The notes below the pieces were generated by a model. The model worked only from the letters and a program-made list of their open reading frames with translations, did not search any database and was not told the DNA's origin. The position numbers and the translations under genes are program-made. This document shows, one piece after another, positions 19,554-27,882 of a stretch of DNA of 28,055 nt. Each line of letters opens with the position of its first letter. Positions within the stretch are counted from its first letter, which is position 1. The stretch spans positions 1 through 28,055 of the forward strand of contig JAYENI010000180.1 in assembly GCA_034722015.1 (NCBI GenBank), given 5' to 3'. This DNA comes from JAJDOJ01 sp034722015 (GTDB lineage Bacteria; Pseudomonadota; Gammaproteobacteria; JAJDOJ01).

Positions 19554-21065
19554 ATGCCTGCCGTGAACAAGGGAGAGCGAGGGGGATTCGGCCCTCGCAA
19601 GCGGCTGGTCGCCGTCGGCATCGTACTGGTGGCGGTCGTCGTGCTGACCATCGCCTTCATGGCGGTCTCCAATCTCGCATTCTCGCTTTTCGACCGACTG
19701 CAATCCTGGTCGCCCTGGGTGGCCGGCGCCTATGCGATTCTGCTGCTATTCGCCGCCGGCGCAAGCGGCATGGTGGTCTGGCGGTTCGTTTCGCCGCCGT
19801 CCCCGGATGACGCCAGGGGGCAGGAACCGCCGAGTGAGGAGAAAATTCGCGAAGCGCTCTCACGCCACGAGGAAAAGGGCGTCGAGGTCAGTGCAGCGCG
19901 TCTGGAACTGCGGGAGCTGGATCGCCGCCGCGAGAGCGGCGAGATCTATCTTGCCCTGTTCGGGGAGATCAGCCACGGCAAGACATCCCTGATCCGGGCG
20001 CTCGTGCCCGATGCCGAGGGCGAGGTGGACGTTCGCGGTGGCACGACCACCCGGGTGCGTCACTACACTTGGACGGCGCAAAGCGGCGATCGTGTCATCC
20101 TGGCCGATGTACCCGGCATGAATCTCGCCGGCGAGAAGCGCCAGGTCTCCGCGATGGAGGAAGCGCTGCGCGCGCATATCGTGATCTTCGTCTGCGACGG
20201 CGACCTGACGGCGGACCAGTGGGCCACGTTGCTGGAGCTGAAGCGATACGGCAAGCCGATGATCGTCGCGATCAACAAGATGGACCGTCTCGATCCCCTT
20301 GACCTGCAGCTCGTGAAAAAACGGATTTCCGAGCGGGTCGGCGCCGGACCGCCGGTGGTGTCGATCCGCAGCGGCGGCAACGAAGAGGTGATCCGGGTCT
20401 ACCCGGACGGGCGCGAGGAGAAAGTCGAACGTCCGCGCAAGCCACAGGTCGATGCACTGATCGTCGCGCTGCAGGGCCTGCTGATGGAACAGTCCGGGCA
20501 ACTGTCGCGGCTGCGGGACCACGCCATCTTCCTGCTGGCCTCCGGGAAGCTGGATGATGCCCTGGACGGTTACCGCGAACAGACCGCGGCGATGCTGGTC
20601 GAGCGCTACACAAAACGGGCGGTGATCGGAGGGTTGGCGGCGATCGCGCCGGGTACCGACCTGTTGATCCAGGGTGCCCTTGGCGCCGCATTGATTCGAT
20701 CGATGACCCGGCTATACGACGTCAAGGTGCGGCAGGTCGACCTGGAAGCGTTGCTCAAGTCGGCATCGAAGACCGTCGTCACGAAGCTTCCCCTGGTGCT
20801 GGCGGTGGCGGGAAACGCGTTGAAGGCCTTTCCCGGGATCGGGACGGTGGCCGGGGGGCTGGCGCACGCGGTCGCGTACGGGTTGATTTTTCAGAGTATG
20901 GGAAGGGCGCTGGCCCGGACGCTGAAAGAAGACGGGACACTGAAACAGAACAAGACGATAGAGGCGTTCGAGGAGGACCTGAATGGCAATCTTGCGGCAC
21001 GTGCAAAAGACCTGGCACTCATGGCGATCTCCCAAAGGGGAGCGAGATCCGGATCAGGCGGGTGA
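19554..21065 (+). CDS. Membrane-anchored GTPase 1 (Era-like G domain)
   Basis: A 503-residue protein. Two N-terminal hydrophobic segments (about 18-38 and 55-77) place it in the inner membrane. A G domain follows: G1 GEISHGKT (137-144), switch threonines at 164-166, G3 DVPG (185-188) and G4 NKMD (241-244). The C-terminal part (about 355-450) is hydrophobic and alanine/glycine-rich, like DUF697-type membrane GTPases. The cellular role is unknown. The ATG at 19554 has GGAG 8 nt upstream; a TTG at 19515 is possible but less likely. Its 3' end overlaps the next GTPase gene by 83 nt, so the two are surely cotranscribed. Confidence 0.85.
   Translation: MPAVNKGERGGFGPRKRLVAVGIVLVAVVVLTIAFMAVSNLAFSLFDRLQSWSPWVAGAYAILLLFAAGASGMVVWRFVSPPSPDDARGQEPPSEEKIREALSRHEEKGVEVSAARLELRELDRRRESGEIYLALFGEISHGKTSLIRALVPDAEGEVDVRGGTTTRVRHYTWTAQSGDRVILADVPGMNLAGEKRQVSAMEEALRAHIVIFVCDGDLTADQWATLLELKRYGKPMIVAINKMDRLDPLDLQLVKKRISERVGAGPPVVSIRSGGNEEVIRVYPDGREEKVERPRKPQVDALIVALQGLLMEQSGQLSRLRDHAIFLLASGKLDDALDGYREQTAAMLVERYTKRAVIGGLAAIAPGTDLLIQGALGAALIRSMTRLYDVKVRQVDLEALLKSASKTVVTKLPLVLAVAGNALKAFPGIGTVAGGLAHAVAYGLIFQSMGRALARTLKEDGTLKQNKTIEAFEEDLNGNLAARAKDLALMAISQRGARSGSGG
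20971..20976 (+). promoter_or_regulatory. Consensus Shine-Dalgarno inside the upstream GTPase gene
   Basis: AGGAGG 6 nt before the ATG at 20983 fixes the start of GTPase 2 within the coding region of GTPase 1. Confidence 0.8.
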
Positions 21066-22359
21066 CGAAGCGCAGCCCGCCGAGGACGATCCGCTCGGCG
21101 AGCTGAAGGGCAGCCTCCAGGCGCTGCTGGACGACGAGGCCGTCCCCGAGTCGGTGCGCCACGAACTCGCGCCCGAGTACGAGACCCTCGAGCAGATGCT
21201 GGAGAAGCTCGAGTACGGCCACGTACACATCGCGGTGTTCGGTCGCGTCGGGGTCGGCAAGTCTTCCGTGCTCAACGCCCTGCTCGGCGAGCAGCACTTC
21301 TACACCAGCGCGCTGCATGGGGCAACGACGACCGCCGAACGGGGCAAGTGGGTCTCTCTGGACGATGGTCACGTGGTGCTCTACGACACCCCGGGGATCA
21401 ACGAGATCGACGGCGAGGAACGCGCGAGGCTGGCACACGAGGTAGCGGCGACCAGCGATCTGGTGCTGTTCGTGGTCGAGGGCGACATCACCGAAAGCGA
21501 AATCTCCGCACTGCGCGCCCTGATGGAAGAAAACCAGGCCATCGTCCTGGTGCTGAACAAGACCGATCGTTACACGACCCGGGAACTCGAGTTGCTGATG
21601 GAGACCGTCCGCAGCCACGTCGATGGACTGATCTCGGCAGAGAATATCGTCGCGGCGAGCGCCTGGCCGGCGGAACGGATCTACGTCGAAGTGGACGAGG
21701 CGGGCAACGAGAACGAGGTCCGGCGGCGTCCCGCACCGCGAATCGAGGGGCTGCGGGACTGGCTGTGGGAAATCCTGGAGTCCGAGGGCAAGACGCTTTC
21801 CGCGGTCAACGCCGGGATGTTCGCCGGGCGCGTCAGCGATCGCGTGACCGGGCGTATCATGGAAGTTCGCCAGGAACTGGCGCAACGCACCATCAACAAC
21901 TACTGCCTGGCCAAGGGTCTGTCGGTGGCGTTCAACCCCATCCCGATTTCGGACCTGGTGGCGGCCGCCGCGCTCGACGTCGCACTGGTCCTCCACCTGA
22001 GCCGGATCTACGGACTCCCCCTGACACGCAGCGAGGCGACCGGCCTGATCACCGTGATCATCACCCAACTCGCGGCGCTGATGGGTGCGGTGTGGGCGAT
22101 GAACCTGGTGTCGTCGGTCCTGAAGGTGAGCAGCGTGGGATTCTCGACCCTGCTGACGGCGAGCGCACAGGGCGCGGTGGCCTACTACGCGACACTGGTC
22201 GTCGGCCGAAGCGCGGAACTCTACCTGAAGAACGGCAAGTCCTGGGGGGAGGGCGGTTCAAAGCGCGCCGTCAAGCGCATCCTCAAAGGCATCGATCGTA
22301 ACTCCGTCCTCGCAGAGGCGCGTGCCACCCTGCAGGCGAGGCTCAAATTCAGCGACTGA
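20983..22359 (+). CDS. GTPase 2 with DUF697-like membrane C-terminus
   Basis: A 458-residue G protein. An acidic N-terminal region (20-75) precedes the G domain: G1 GRVGVGKS (87-94), switch Thr at about 115-117, G3 DTPG (135-138), G4 NKTD (192-195). The C-terminal half has hydrophobic segments (about 315-338, 352-380, 386-408) like the DUF697 family, which would hold it in the inner membrane. The molecular role is not known. The start is fixed by AGGAGG 6 nt upstream. It is a diverged partner of GTPase 1; the two may form a heteromeric membrane complex, which is inference. 194 bp separate it from the DUF2760 gene. Confidence 0.87.
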   Translation: MAILRHVQKTWHSWRSPKGERDPDQAGDEAQPAEDDPLGELKGSLQALLDDEAVPESVRHELAPEYETLEQMLEKLEYGHVHIAVFGRVGVGKSSVLNALLGEQHFYTSALHGATTTAERGKWVSLDDGHVVLYDTPGINEIDGEERARLAHEVAATSDLVLFVVEGDITESEISALRALMEENQAIVLVLNKTDRYTTRELELLMETVRSHVDGLISAENIVAASAWPAERIYVEVDEAGNENEVRRRPAPRIEGLRDWLWEILESEGKTLSAVNAGMFAGRVSDRVTGRIMEVRQELAQRTINNYCLAKGLSVAFNPIPISDLVAAAALDVALVLHLSRIYGLPLTRSEATGLITVIITQLAALMGAVWAMNLVSSVLKVSSVGFSTLLTASAQGAVAYYATLVVGRSAELYLKNGKSWGEGGSKRAVKRILKGIDRNSVLAEARATLQARLKFSD

Positions 22360-22553
22360 CCGTCGTTCGCGGCGTCACCGCTCCTTTTCAGTCAGCCCGG
22401 GAACTACCTGTATCGCCGGCGTGTGCCGCAACCCCCGACCGGCATTCGTGGTTACCGCGAAAAACATTCGCAAGGCCCGCATGATTCGCAGCAATAAGAT
22501 CAAATCCTGGTGCAAGCGATAGAATATCTCCCCCCCGTTTCCAGGAGCCCGGT

Positions 22554-23111
22554 ATGTCTGACCAAGAACTTTCTTTTTTTTCCCGTCTGATGTTGGCCTT
22601 CGCCGCATTCTGGCGTGCAGTCACCGACCCGGATTTCGCTGCCGGGGTAGACCACTTGCTCCGGGGTGAGCCGTCCGCGCCGAGGGCAGAACCGGCCCCT
22701 CCGGCTCCCGGGCCGCCCCCCCTGCGTGAGACGAACACGGATTCCGCCTTGCAGCTTTTGGGCTTGTTCCAACAGGAAGGTCGCCTGGTGGATTTCCTCA
22801 AGGAGGACGTCGGCGCTTACTCGGATGCAGATATCGGCGGGGCGGCAAGGGTCGTCCATGAAGGCTGCCGCAAGACGCTCATCGAGCACCTGCACATCGT
22901 GCCCGTCCGGTCGGAAGACGAAGGTATAAGGATCACCCTTGAGGAGGGCTTTGACGCATCCGAGACCCGCTTGACAGGCAATGTGGTCGGCAAGCCGCCC
23001 TTTTCCGGGACCTTGATGCACCGGGGCTGGCGCGTGTCGGGAGTTAACCTGCCCAAGTTGGCCGAAGGGCATGAGGTGCGGGTACTGGCGCCGGCCGAGG
23101 TAGAGCTGTGA
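22554..23111 (+). CDS. DUF2760-domain protein
   Basis: A 185-residue protein of unknown function. It has a hydrophobic N-terminal helix (FFSRLMLAFAAFWRAV, about 8-23), a proline-rich linker (about 41-57), and a C-terminal domain with LQLLGLFQQEGRLVDFLKED, a pattern I associate with DUF2760. The C-terminal part ends in beta-rich segments. The ATG at 22554 has AGGAG 6 nt upstream. Its stop overlaps the GTG start of the first Hsp70 gene by 4 nt (GTGA), which implies translational coupling and a shared function with the Hsp70s. Confidence 0.8.
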   Translation: MSDQELSFFSRLMLAFAAFWRAVTDPDFAAGVDHLLRGEPSAPRAEPAPPAPGPPPLRETNTDSALQLLGLFQQEGRLVDFLKEDVGAYSDADIGGAARVVHEGCRKTLIEHLHIVPVRSEDEGIRITLEEGFDASETRLTGNVVGKPPFSGTLMHRGWRVSGVNLPKLAEGHEVRVLAPAEVEL

Positions 23112-24943
23112 GCGAGCCGCGCTATTCGGTCGGTATCGACCTTGGTACCACCCACTGCGTACTGTCCTACGTGGACCTGGAGACGAGCGATCGGGATGAG
23201 GTAGCCCGGCACGACTTCGGTATCCCTCAGCTCACCGCGCCCGGTGCGGTGGAAATGCGGCTCGCACTGCCTTCCTTCCTGTACATCGCGCACCCCGATG
23301 AGCTGACCCCGGGGGATCGCAGTCTACCCTGGGATCCCGAACCACGGTTCGTGGTCGGCGAACTTGCGCGTAACCTGGGGGCAGGCACGCCCATTCGCCT
23401 GGTCTCGAGTGCGAAGAGCTGGCTCTGTCATCCCGCGGTGGACCGGCGGGCGTCCGTTCTTCCCGTGGAGGCCCCCGAAGAGATCGAGCGGCTGTCCCCC
23501 CTGCTGGCGACGACCCGCTACCTGGTGCATCTGCGCGATGCCTGGAATCACCGATTTCCCCAATCACCGCTCGCCGAGCAGGCGGTAACCCTCACGGTCC
23601 CGGCCTCGTTCGATCCTGCCGCCCGGGAACTCACCGCCGAGGCGGCTGCTGCAGCCGGGTTGCACGGCCTCATCCTGCTGGAGGAGCCACAGGCGGCGCT
23701 CTACAGCTGGATACTGGCGAGCGCGGGGGCATGGCGTAAGCAGGTCGATGTGGGCGACATGATTCTGGTCGTCGATCTGGGGGGCGGTACCGCCGACCTG
23801 TCCCTGATTGCGGTGACGGAGCGCGACGGGTCCCTGGAACTGACCCGCGTGGCGGTGGGTGATCACATATTGCTCGGCGGGGACAATATGGATCTGGCCC
23901 TCGCCCACGTCGTCCGCTCGAAGCTCGCCGCCGAGGGCAAGCCGCTCGATTCCTGGCAGCTACAGGCGCTCACCCACGGCTGCCGGGCGGCGAAGGAAAC
24001 CCTGCTGACGGACCCGGACGCCGAGTCTGTCCCTGTCGTGGTGCCGAGCCGCGGCTCCCGGCTCATCGGCGGCACATTGCGCACGGAGCTTACGCGCGAG
24101 GAGGTGGTCAACACCCTGATCGAAGGATTCTTTCCCCTGGTCGAGTCTTCGGCGCGACCGGCTGTCCGGGCCCGTACCGCATTGACCAAGTTGGGATTGC
24201 CTTACGCCCAGGATGCGGCGGTGACGCGGCACCTGGCGGCTTTTCTTGCACGGCAACTGGGCGCAGCGGCGGATCTGCCGGGGTTCGAGACGGCCGAGGG
24301 TGCCTCTTTCCTTCACCCGAGCGCCGTGCTCTTCAATGGAGGCGTATTCAAGGCCGGTTCCCTCGCCGAGAGGACCTTGCAGGCGCTGAACGCCTGGCTG
24401 GAAGCGGAGAAGGCACCCGTGGCGCGGTTGCTCGCAGGGGCGGACCTGGATCTTGCCGTTGCCCGGGGTGCGGCTTACTACGGTTATGTGCGCAGAGGGC
24501 AGGGCGTTCGCATTCGCGGGGGCACCGCCAAGTCCTACTACGTGGGGATCGAAAGCGCCATGCCCGCTGTGCCGGGCATGGAGCCACCTATAGAGGCCAT
24601 GTGTATTGCCCCTTTCGGCATGGAGGAGGGCACCGAGGCGGAGCTGCCGGCTCAGGAAGTCGGCCTGGTCGTGGGCGAGCCCGTGCGGTTTCGGTTCTTC
24701 GGTTCCTCCGTGCGCCGGGAAGACCGGGTGGGCATGGTGCTGGAGCAGTGGGCTCAGGGTGAGCTTGAGGAGCTGGAAGAGATCGAGGCGGACCTGCCGG
24801 CACAGGATCGGAGTCCCGGCGAGGTGGTGCCGGTGCGCCTGCAGGCGGTGGTCACCGAGGTCGGGACACTGCGCCTGGATGCGGTTTCACGAAGCGGGGA
24901 CGAGCGCTGGAAGGCGGAACTCAATGTGAGAGGGGGGGGCTAG
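23108..24943 (+). CDS. Hsp70-family ATPase 1 (DnaK-like, no lid)
   Basis: A 611-residue actin-fold ATPase related to Hsp70. Phosphate-1 loop DLGTT is at 11-15 and phosphate-2 DLGGGTAD at 223-230; a C-terminal adenosine-type motif VLFNGGVFKAG follows. The region after the ATPase domain is short and beta-like, with no DnaK helical lid and no EEVD-type tail, so it is not a normal DnaK. The GTG start at 23108 overlaps the DUF2760 stop; GAGG lies 7 nt upstream. It is closely related to the next gene across the ATPase domain (for example the shared SAKSWL segment), suggesting tandem duplication. No dnaJ or grpE is nearby. The client is unknown. Confidence 0.88.
   Translation: MSEPRYSVGIDLGTTHCVLSYVDLETSDRDEVARHDFGIPQLTAPGAVEMRLALPSFLYIAHPDELTPGDRSLPWDPEPRFVVGELARNLGAGTPIRLVSSAKSWLCHPAVDRRASVLPVEAPEEIERLSPLLATTRYLVHLRDAWNHRFPQSPLAEQAVTLTVPASFDPAARELTAEAAAAAGLHGLILLEEPQAALYSWILASAGAWRKQVDVGDMILVVDLGGGTADLSLIAVTERDGSLELTRVAVGDHILLGGDNMDLALAHVVRSKLAAEGKPLDSWQLQALTHGCRAAKETLLTDPDAESVPVVVPSRGSRLIGGTLRTELTREEVVNTLIEGFFPLVESSARPAVRARTALTKLGLPYAQDAAVTRHLAAFLARQLGAAADLPGFETAEGASFLHPSAVLFNGGVFKAGSLAERTLQALNAWLEAEKAPVARLLAGADLDLAVARGAAYYGYVRRGQGVRIRGGTAKSYYVGIESAMPAVPGMEPPIEAMCIAPFGMEEGTEAELPAQEVGLVVGEPVRFRFFGSSVRREDRVGMVLEQWAQGELEELEEIEADLPAQDRSPGEVVPVRLQAVVTEVGTLRLDAVSRSGDERWKAELNVRGGG
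24932..24939 (+). other. Run of eight G at the end of Hsp70 gene 1
   Basis: A-GGG-GGG-GGC-TAG in the frame of gene 1. A -1 slip here would bypass the TAG at 24941 and enter the frame of the second Hsp70 gene. It is also G-rich enough to act as a Shine-Dalgarno for an ATC start at 24946. Confidence 0.5.
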
Positions 24944-24945
24944 CC

Positions 24946-27720
24946 ATCGCGCGCGCACGCAGGCCCCGCTTTCTGGTCGGGATCGATCTGGGTACCACCC
25001 ACACGGTTGTGGCCTACGCGGATACCCGTGCTCCGGTTGAGACGGGAATCGAGCTGTTCGAGATAGAGCAGTTGGTTGCCCCCGGGGAAGTCGCACCCCG
25101 CCCGATGCTGCCCTCCTTGCGCTACCACCCCGCCCCGGGTGAGCTCGCCGACAGGGATCTGACCCTCCCCTGGACGCTGGCAGACCCGGCCGGTGTCCAT
25201 CCGCTGGTGGTCGGGGAGCTGGCCCGCGAGCTTGGGAGCCGGGTGCCGGGGCGCCTGGTGGCGAGCGCCAAGAGCTGGCTCTCCCACACCGAGGTCGATC
25301 GTACGGCGGCCATCCTGCCCTGGGGGGCTGTCGGGGACGCGACCCGGGTCTCTCCGGTGGACGCGAGCGCCTGCTACCTGGCCTATGTGCGTGACGCCTG
25401 GAATCACCGCTTTCCGCGCAATCGCCTGGAGAAGCAGGAAGTCGTGTTGACCGTGCCGGCGTCCTTCGACGAAGCCGCGCGCGCCCTGACCGTGGAGGCG
25501 GCCCGTACCGCCGGACTTGCTCGATGCCGTCTCCTCGAGGAACCCCAGGCGGCCTGCTACGACTGGATACACAGGCACAGGGACGCGTTGGCGGAAGAGC
25601 TTGCGGGCGTTCGGCTGCTGCTGGTGATCGACGTCGGCGGCGGCACGACCGATCTCACCCTCATCCGGGTATCGGTGCCCGGGAACGAGCCGGAGCTGAC
25701 CCGTATCGGTGTCGGCGATCACCTGATGCTGGGTGGGGACAACATGGATCTTGCCCTCGCGCACCTTCTCGAGCAGCGACTCGGGGGTGCCCGCCTTTCC
25801 GCGGCGGCCCTGTCCCAACTGCTGCAGCAGTGCCGGTCCGCCAAGGAGCGACTGCTCACACCGGATGCGCCTGCGCACACAAAGGTTACGGTCCTGGGCA
25901 GCGGGGCCAGGCTTGTGGGTGGCGCCCGCTCCGCGGAGCTTACCCGGGACGAGGTCGGCGCCATGATCGTGGACGGCTTTTTCCCCGAGGTGGCCATCGA
26001 TGAGCGGCCCCATGGGCGCCGTTCCGCGATCGTGGAGTTCGGCCTGCCATACGCCCCGGACGCCGCCGTCACGCGACACCTGGCGTCCTTTCTCGGACAC
26101 CACGCCCGGGTCTCCGGCGAGGCGCTCGATGAGGGAAAATCGGGCGTGGCCGGCACGCCGGTTCCGGATGCCGTGCTGTTGAACGGCGGGGTCTTCCACA
26201 GCGAAACCCTGACCGACCGGCTGTTGGGAGTGCTTGAGAGCTGGCGTGGGGGAGCCCTTGTCCGGCTGCACAATGCCGATCCCGCGCTGGCGGTAGCGCG
26301 GGGGGCGGTGGCCTATGCCATGGCCCGACAGGGGAAGAACCTGCGCATCGGCGGCGGCTCGGCGCGTACCTATTTCCTGATCGTGAGCGAGGAGGGAGAG
26401 CACCGACAGGGCGTTTGCCTCCTGCCCCGGGGAAGCGAAGAGGGCAGGGAGGTCCGGCTGACGGAGCGTACCTTCTCGTTGCGCCTGGGCGAGCCGGTCG
26501 GCTTCCACCTGGCTTCTTCCACGGGGGACAACCTGCGTAGGCCCGGAGACCTGATAGACCTGGACGGAGAGGGTGCCATCCTGCTACCGCCCGTGGCCAC
26601 CGTTCTGGGGACCGGGGAGGAGACCGGGGAAGTTCCCGTGCAACTGGGTTTCACCCCGACCGAGGTCGGTACCCTGGACATGGGCTGCGTGGCGGTAGAC
26701 GACTCTCAGCGCCGCTGGGACCTGTCCTTTCAACTCCGGCGCAAGGGCGCGGCGCAGCTTGAAGAGACCAGCCATCCCCGCTTCGAGGAGGCGGCGGGAC
26801 TGATCGGGCGCCTGTATGGCACCCGCACCAGGAACGTGGACCCGAAGGAGATACGCGGCCTGCGCAACAATCTGGAGCGGATCCTCGGGCGCCGGAAGGA
26901 TTGGGACACCGGTCTTCTGCGGCAGCTCTATGGCGAGCTCTGGGAGGGGGGCCGGCGGCGGCGCCGATCTGCGCACCACGAGCGTTTCTGGTTCAGCCTG
27001 ACGGGGTACTGCCTGCGTCCGGGATTTGGTTATCCCCTGGACGATTGGCGCGTTCGTCAACTCTGGTCCCTGCATGCCCAGGGGGTACAGTTCGCGAACG
27101 AGGCCCAGAACTGGGCCGAATGGTGGACCATGTGGCGGCGTGTAGCCGGGGGTCTGGAAGAGGTGGCTCAGGTAGGTCTGCTGGACGACGTGGCAGGGGA
27201 GCTGGCCCGCGCCGGAGGAAAGTCGAAGAAGGCCACCAGGGCCACGCGCTCTCTCAGCCAGGGCGATATGCTGAGGCTGGTCGGATCCCTGGAACGTCTG
27301 CCGGTTGAACGCAAGGTTGCTGTTGGGGATGGCTTGGTGGGACGGCTGAAACGCAAGGGAGAGCCGACACAGACCTGGTGGACCATCGGTCGGCTCGGAG
27401 CCCGAATTCCGCTCTACGGGAGCCTGCACGGGGTCGTGCCCCAAGAAACGGCCGAGCGCTGGCTGGAGAAGGCATTGGCGGGCGATTGGAAGAAGAATCG
27501 GGATGCGGCCTTTGCCGCCACCATGCTCGCGCGCATGAGCGGCGACAGGGAACGGGATCTGGACCCAAAGTTACAACAGCGGGTGGTCAAGGTCTTGAGG
27601 GACGCCCGGGCACCGGTGTCCTGGGTGCGCATGGTGAGCCAGGTGGTTGAACTCGACGCGGCGGACGAGCAGCAGGTCTTCGGCGAGTCGCTGCCACCGG
27701 GACTGCGGCTGGTATCCTGA
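24946..27720 (+). CDS. Hsp70-family ATPase 2 with DUF3731-like C-terminus
   Basis: About 924 residues if it starts at the ATC codon 24946. The ATPase half has phosphate-1 DLGTT (14-18) and phosphate-2 DVGGGTTD (229-236). The last 300 or so residues, from about RLYGTRTRNVDPKE, are Trp- and Arg-rich and match my memory of DUF3731 (DnaK-related protein). The first ATG/GTG/TTG in frame is GTG 25009, which would remove DLGTT and so is very unlikely. ATC at 24946 lies 6 nt after a G8 run that could serve as ribosome site and gives MARARRPRFLVGIDLGTT. Alternatives are a -1 slip on the G run from gene 1, or a sequence error. The stop is followed after 3 nt by repeat copy C. Confidence 0.88.
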   Translation: MARARRPRFLVGIDLGTTHTVVAYADTRAPVETGIELFEIEQLVAPGEVAPRPMLPSLRYHPAPGELADRDLTLPWTLADPAGVHPLVVGELARELGSRVPGRLVASAKSWLSHTEVDRTAAILPWGAVGDATRVSPVDASACYLAYVRDAWNHRFPRNRLEKQEVVLTVPASFDEAARALTVEAARTAGLARCRLLEEPQAACYDWIHRHRDALAEELAGVRLLLVIDVGGGTTDLTLIRVSVPGNEPELTRIGVGDHLMLGGDNMDLALAHLLEQRLGGARLSAAALSQLLQQCRSAKERLLTPDAPAHTKVTVLGSGARLVGGARSAELTRDEVGAMIVDGFFPEVAIDERPHGRRSAIVEFGLPYAPDAAVTRHLASFLGHHARVSGEALDEGKSGVAGTPVPDAVLLNGGVFHSETLTDRLLGVLESWRGGALVRLHNADPALAVARGAVAYAMARQGKNLRIGGGSARTYFLIVSEEGEHRQGVCLLPRGSEEGREVRLTERTFSLRLGEPVGFHLASSTGDNLRRPGDLIDLDGEGAILLPPVATVLGTGEETGEVPVQLGFTPTEVGTLDMGCVAVDDSQRRWDLSFQLRRKGAAQLEETSHPRFEEAAGLIGRLYGTRTRNVDPKEIRGLRNNLERILGRRKDWDTGLLRQLYGELWEGGRRRRRSAHHERFWFSLTGYCLRPGFGYPLDDWRVRQLWSLHAQGVQFANEAQNWAEWWTMWRRVAGGLEEVAQVGLLDDVAGELARAGGKSKKATRATRSLSQGDMLRLVGSLERLPVERKVAVGDGLVGRLKRKGEPTQTWWTIGRLGARIPLYGSLHGVVPQETAERWLEKALAGDWKKNRDAAFAATMLARMSGDRERDLDPKLQQRVVKVLRDARAPVSWVRMVSQVVELDAADEQQVFGESLPPGLRLVS

Positions 27721-27723
27721 TTT

Positions 27724-27882
27724 AGGCGATTGCCGGAAAATGACATACCGGATCGCGCCGGATTATCGTTCGTCATCAAGGCGCGACAACAGGCGCATCG
27801 TCGAACGATGGAACGGTTGTCGCAATACAGGGGACGGACGAAAAGACAAGCAGGATGGTATGTCATTTGACAGAAATCGCCT
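27724..27882 (+). repeat. 159-bp palindromic element, copy C
   Basis: Same ends and length as copy A and the same orientation. It fills the gap between the convergent Hsp70 gene 2 and valS: it begins 3 nt after the Hsp70 stop, and its last two bases are part of the valS stop codon. Arms AAATGACATACC/GGTATGTCATTT, GCGACAAC/GTTGTCGC and CATCGT/ACGATG pair. Confidence 0.9.

Noticed and set aside
22520..22525. TAGAAT upstream of the DUF2760 gene as a -10 box
   Set aside because: No acceptable -35 at the right spacing; the promoter of the DUF2760-Hsp70 genes remains unidentified.
24940..26508. A 522-codon minus-strand open frame over the second Hsp70 gene
   Set aside because: Antisense to an intact Hsp70 ATPase, with no motifs or ribosome site.
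8253..27882. CRISPR array or phage origin as explanation of the 159-bp repeats
   Set aside because: The copies are many kilobases apart, in both orientations and without regular spacers, and lie next to housekeeping genes.
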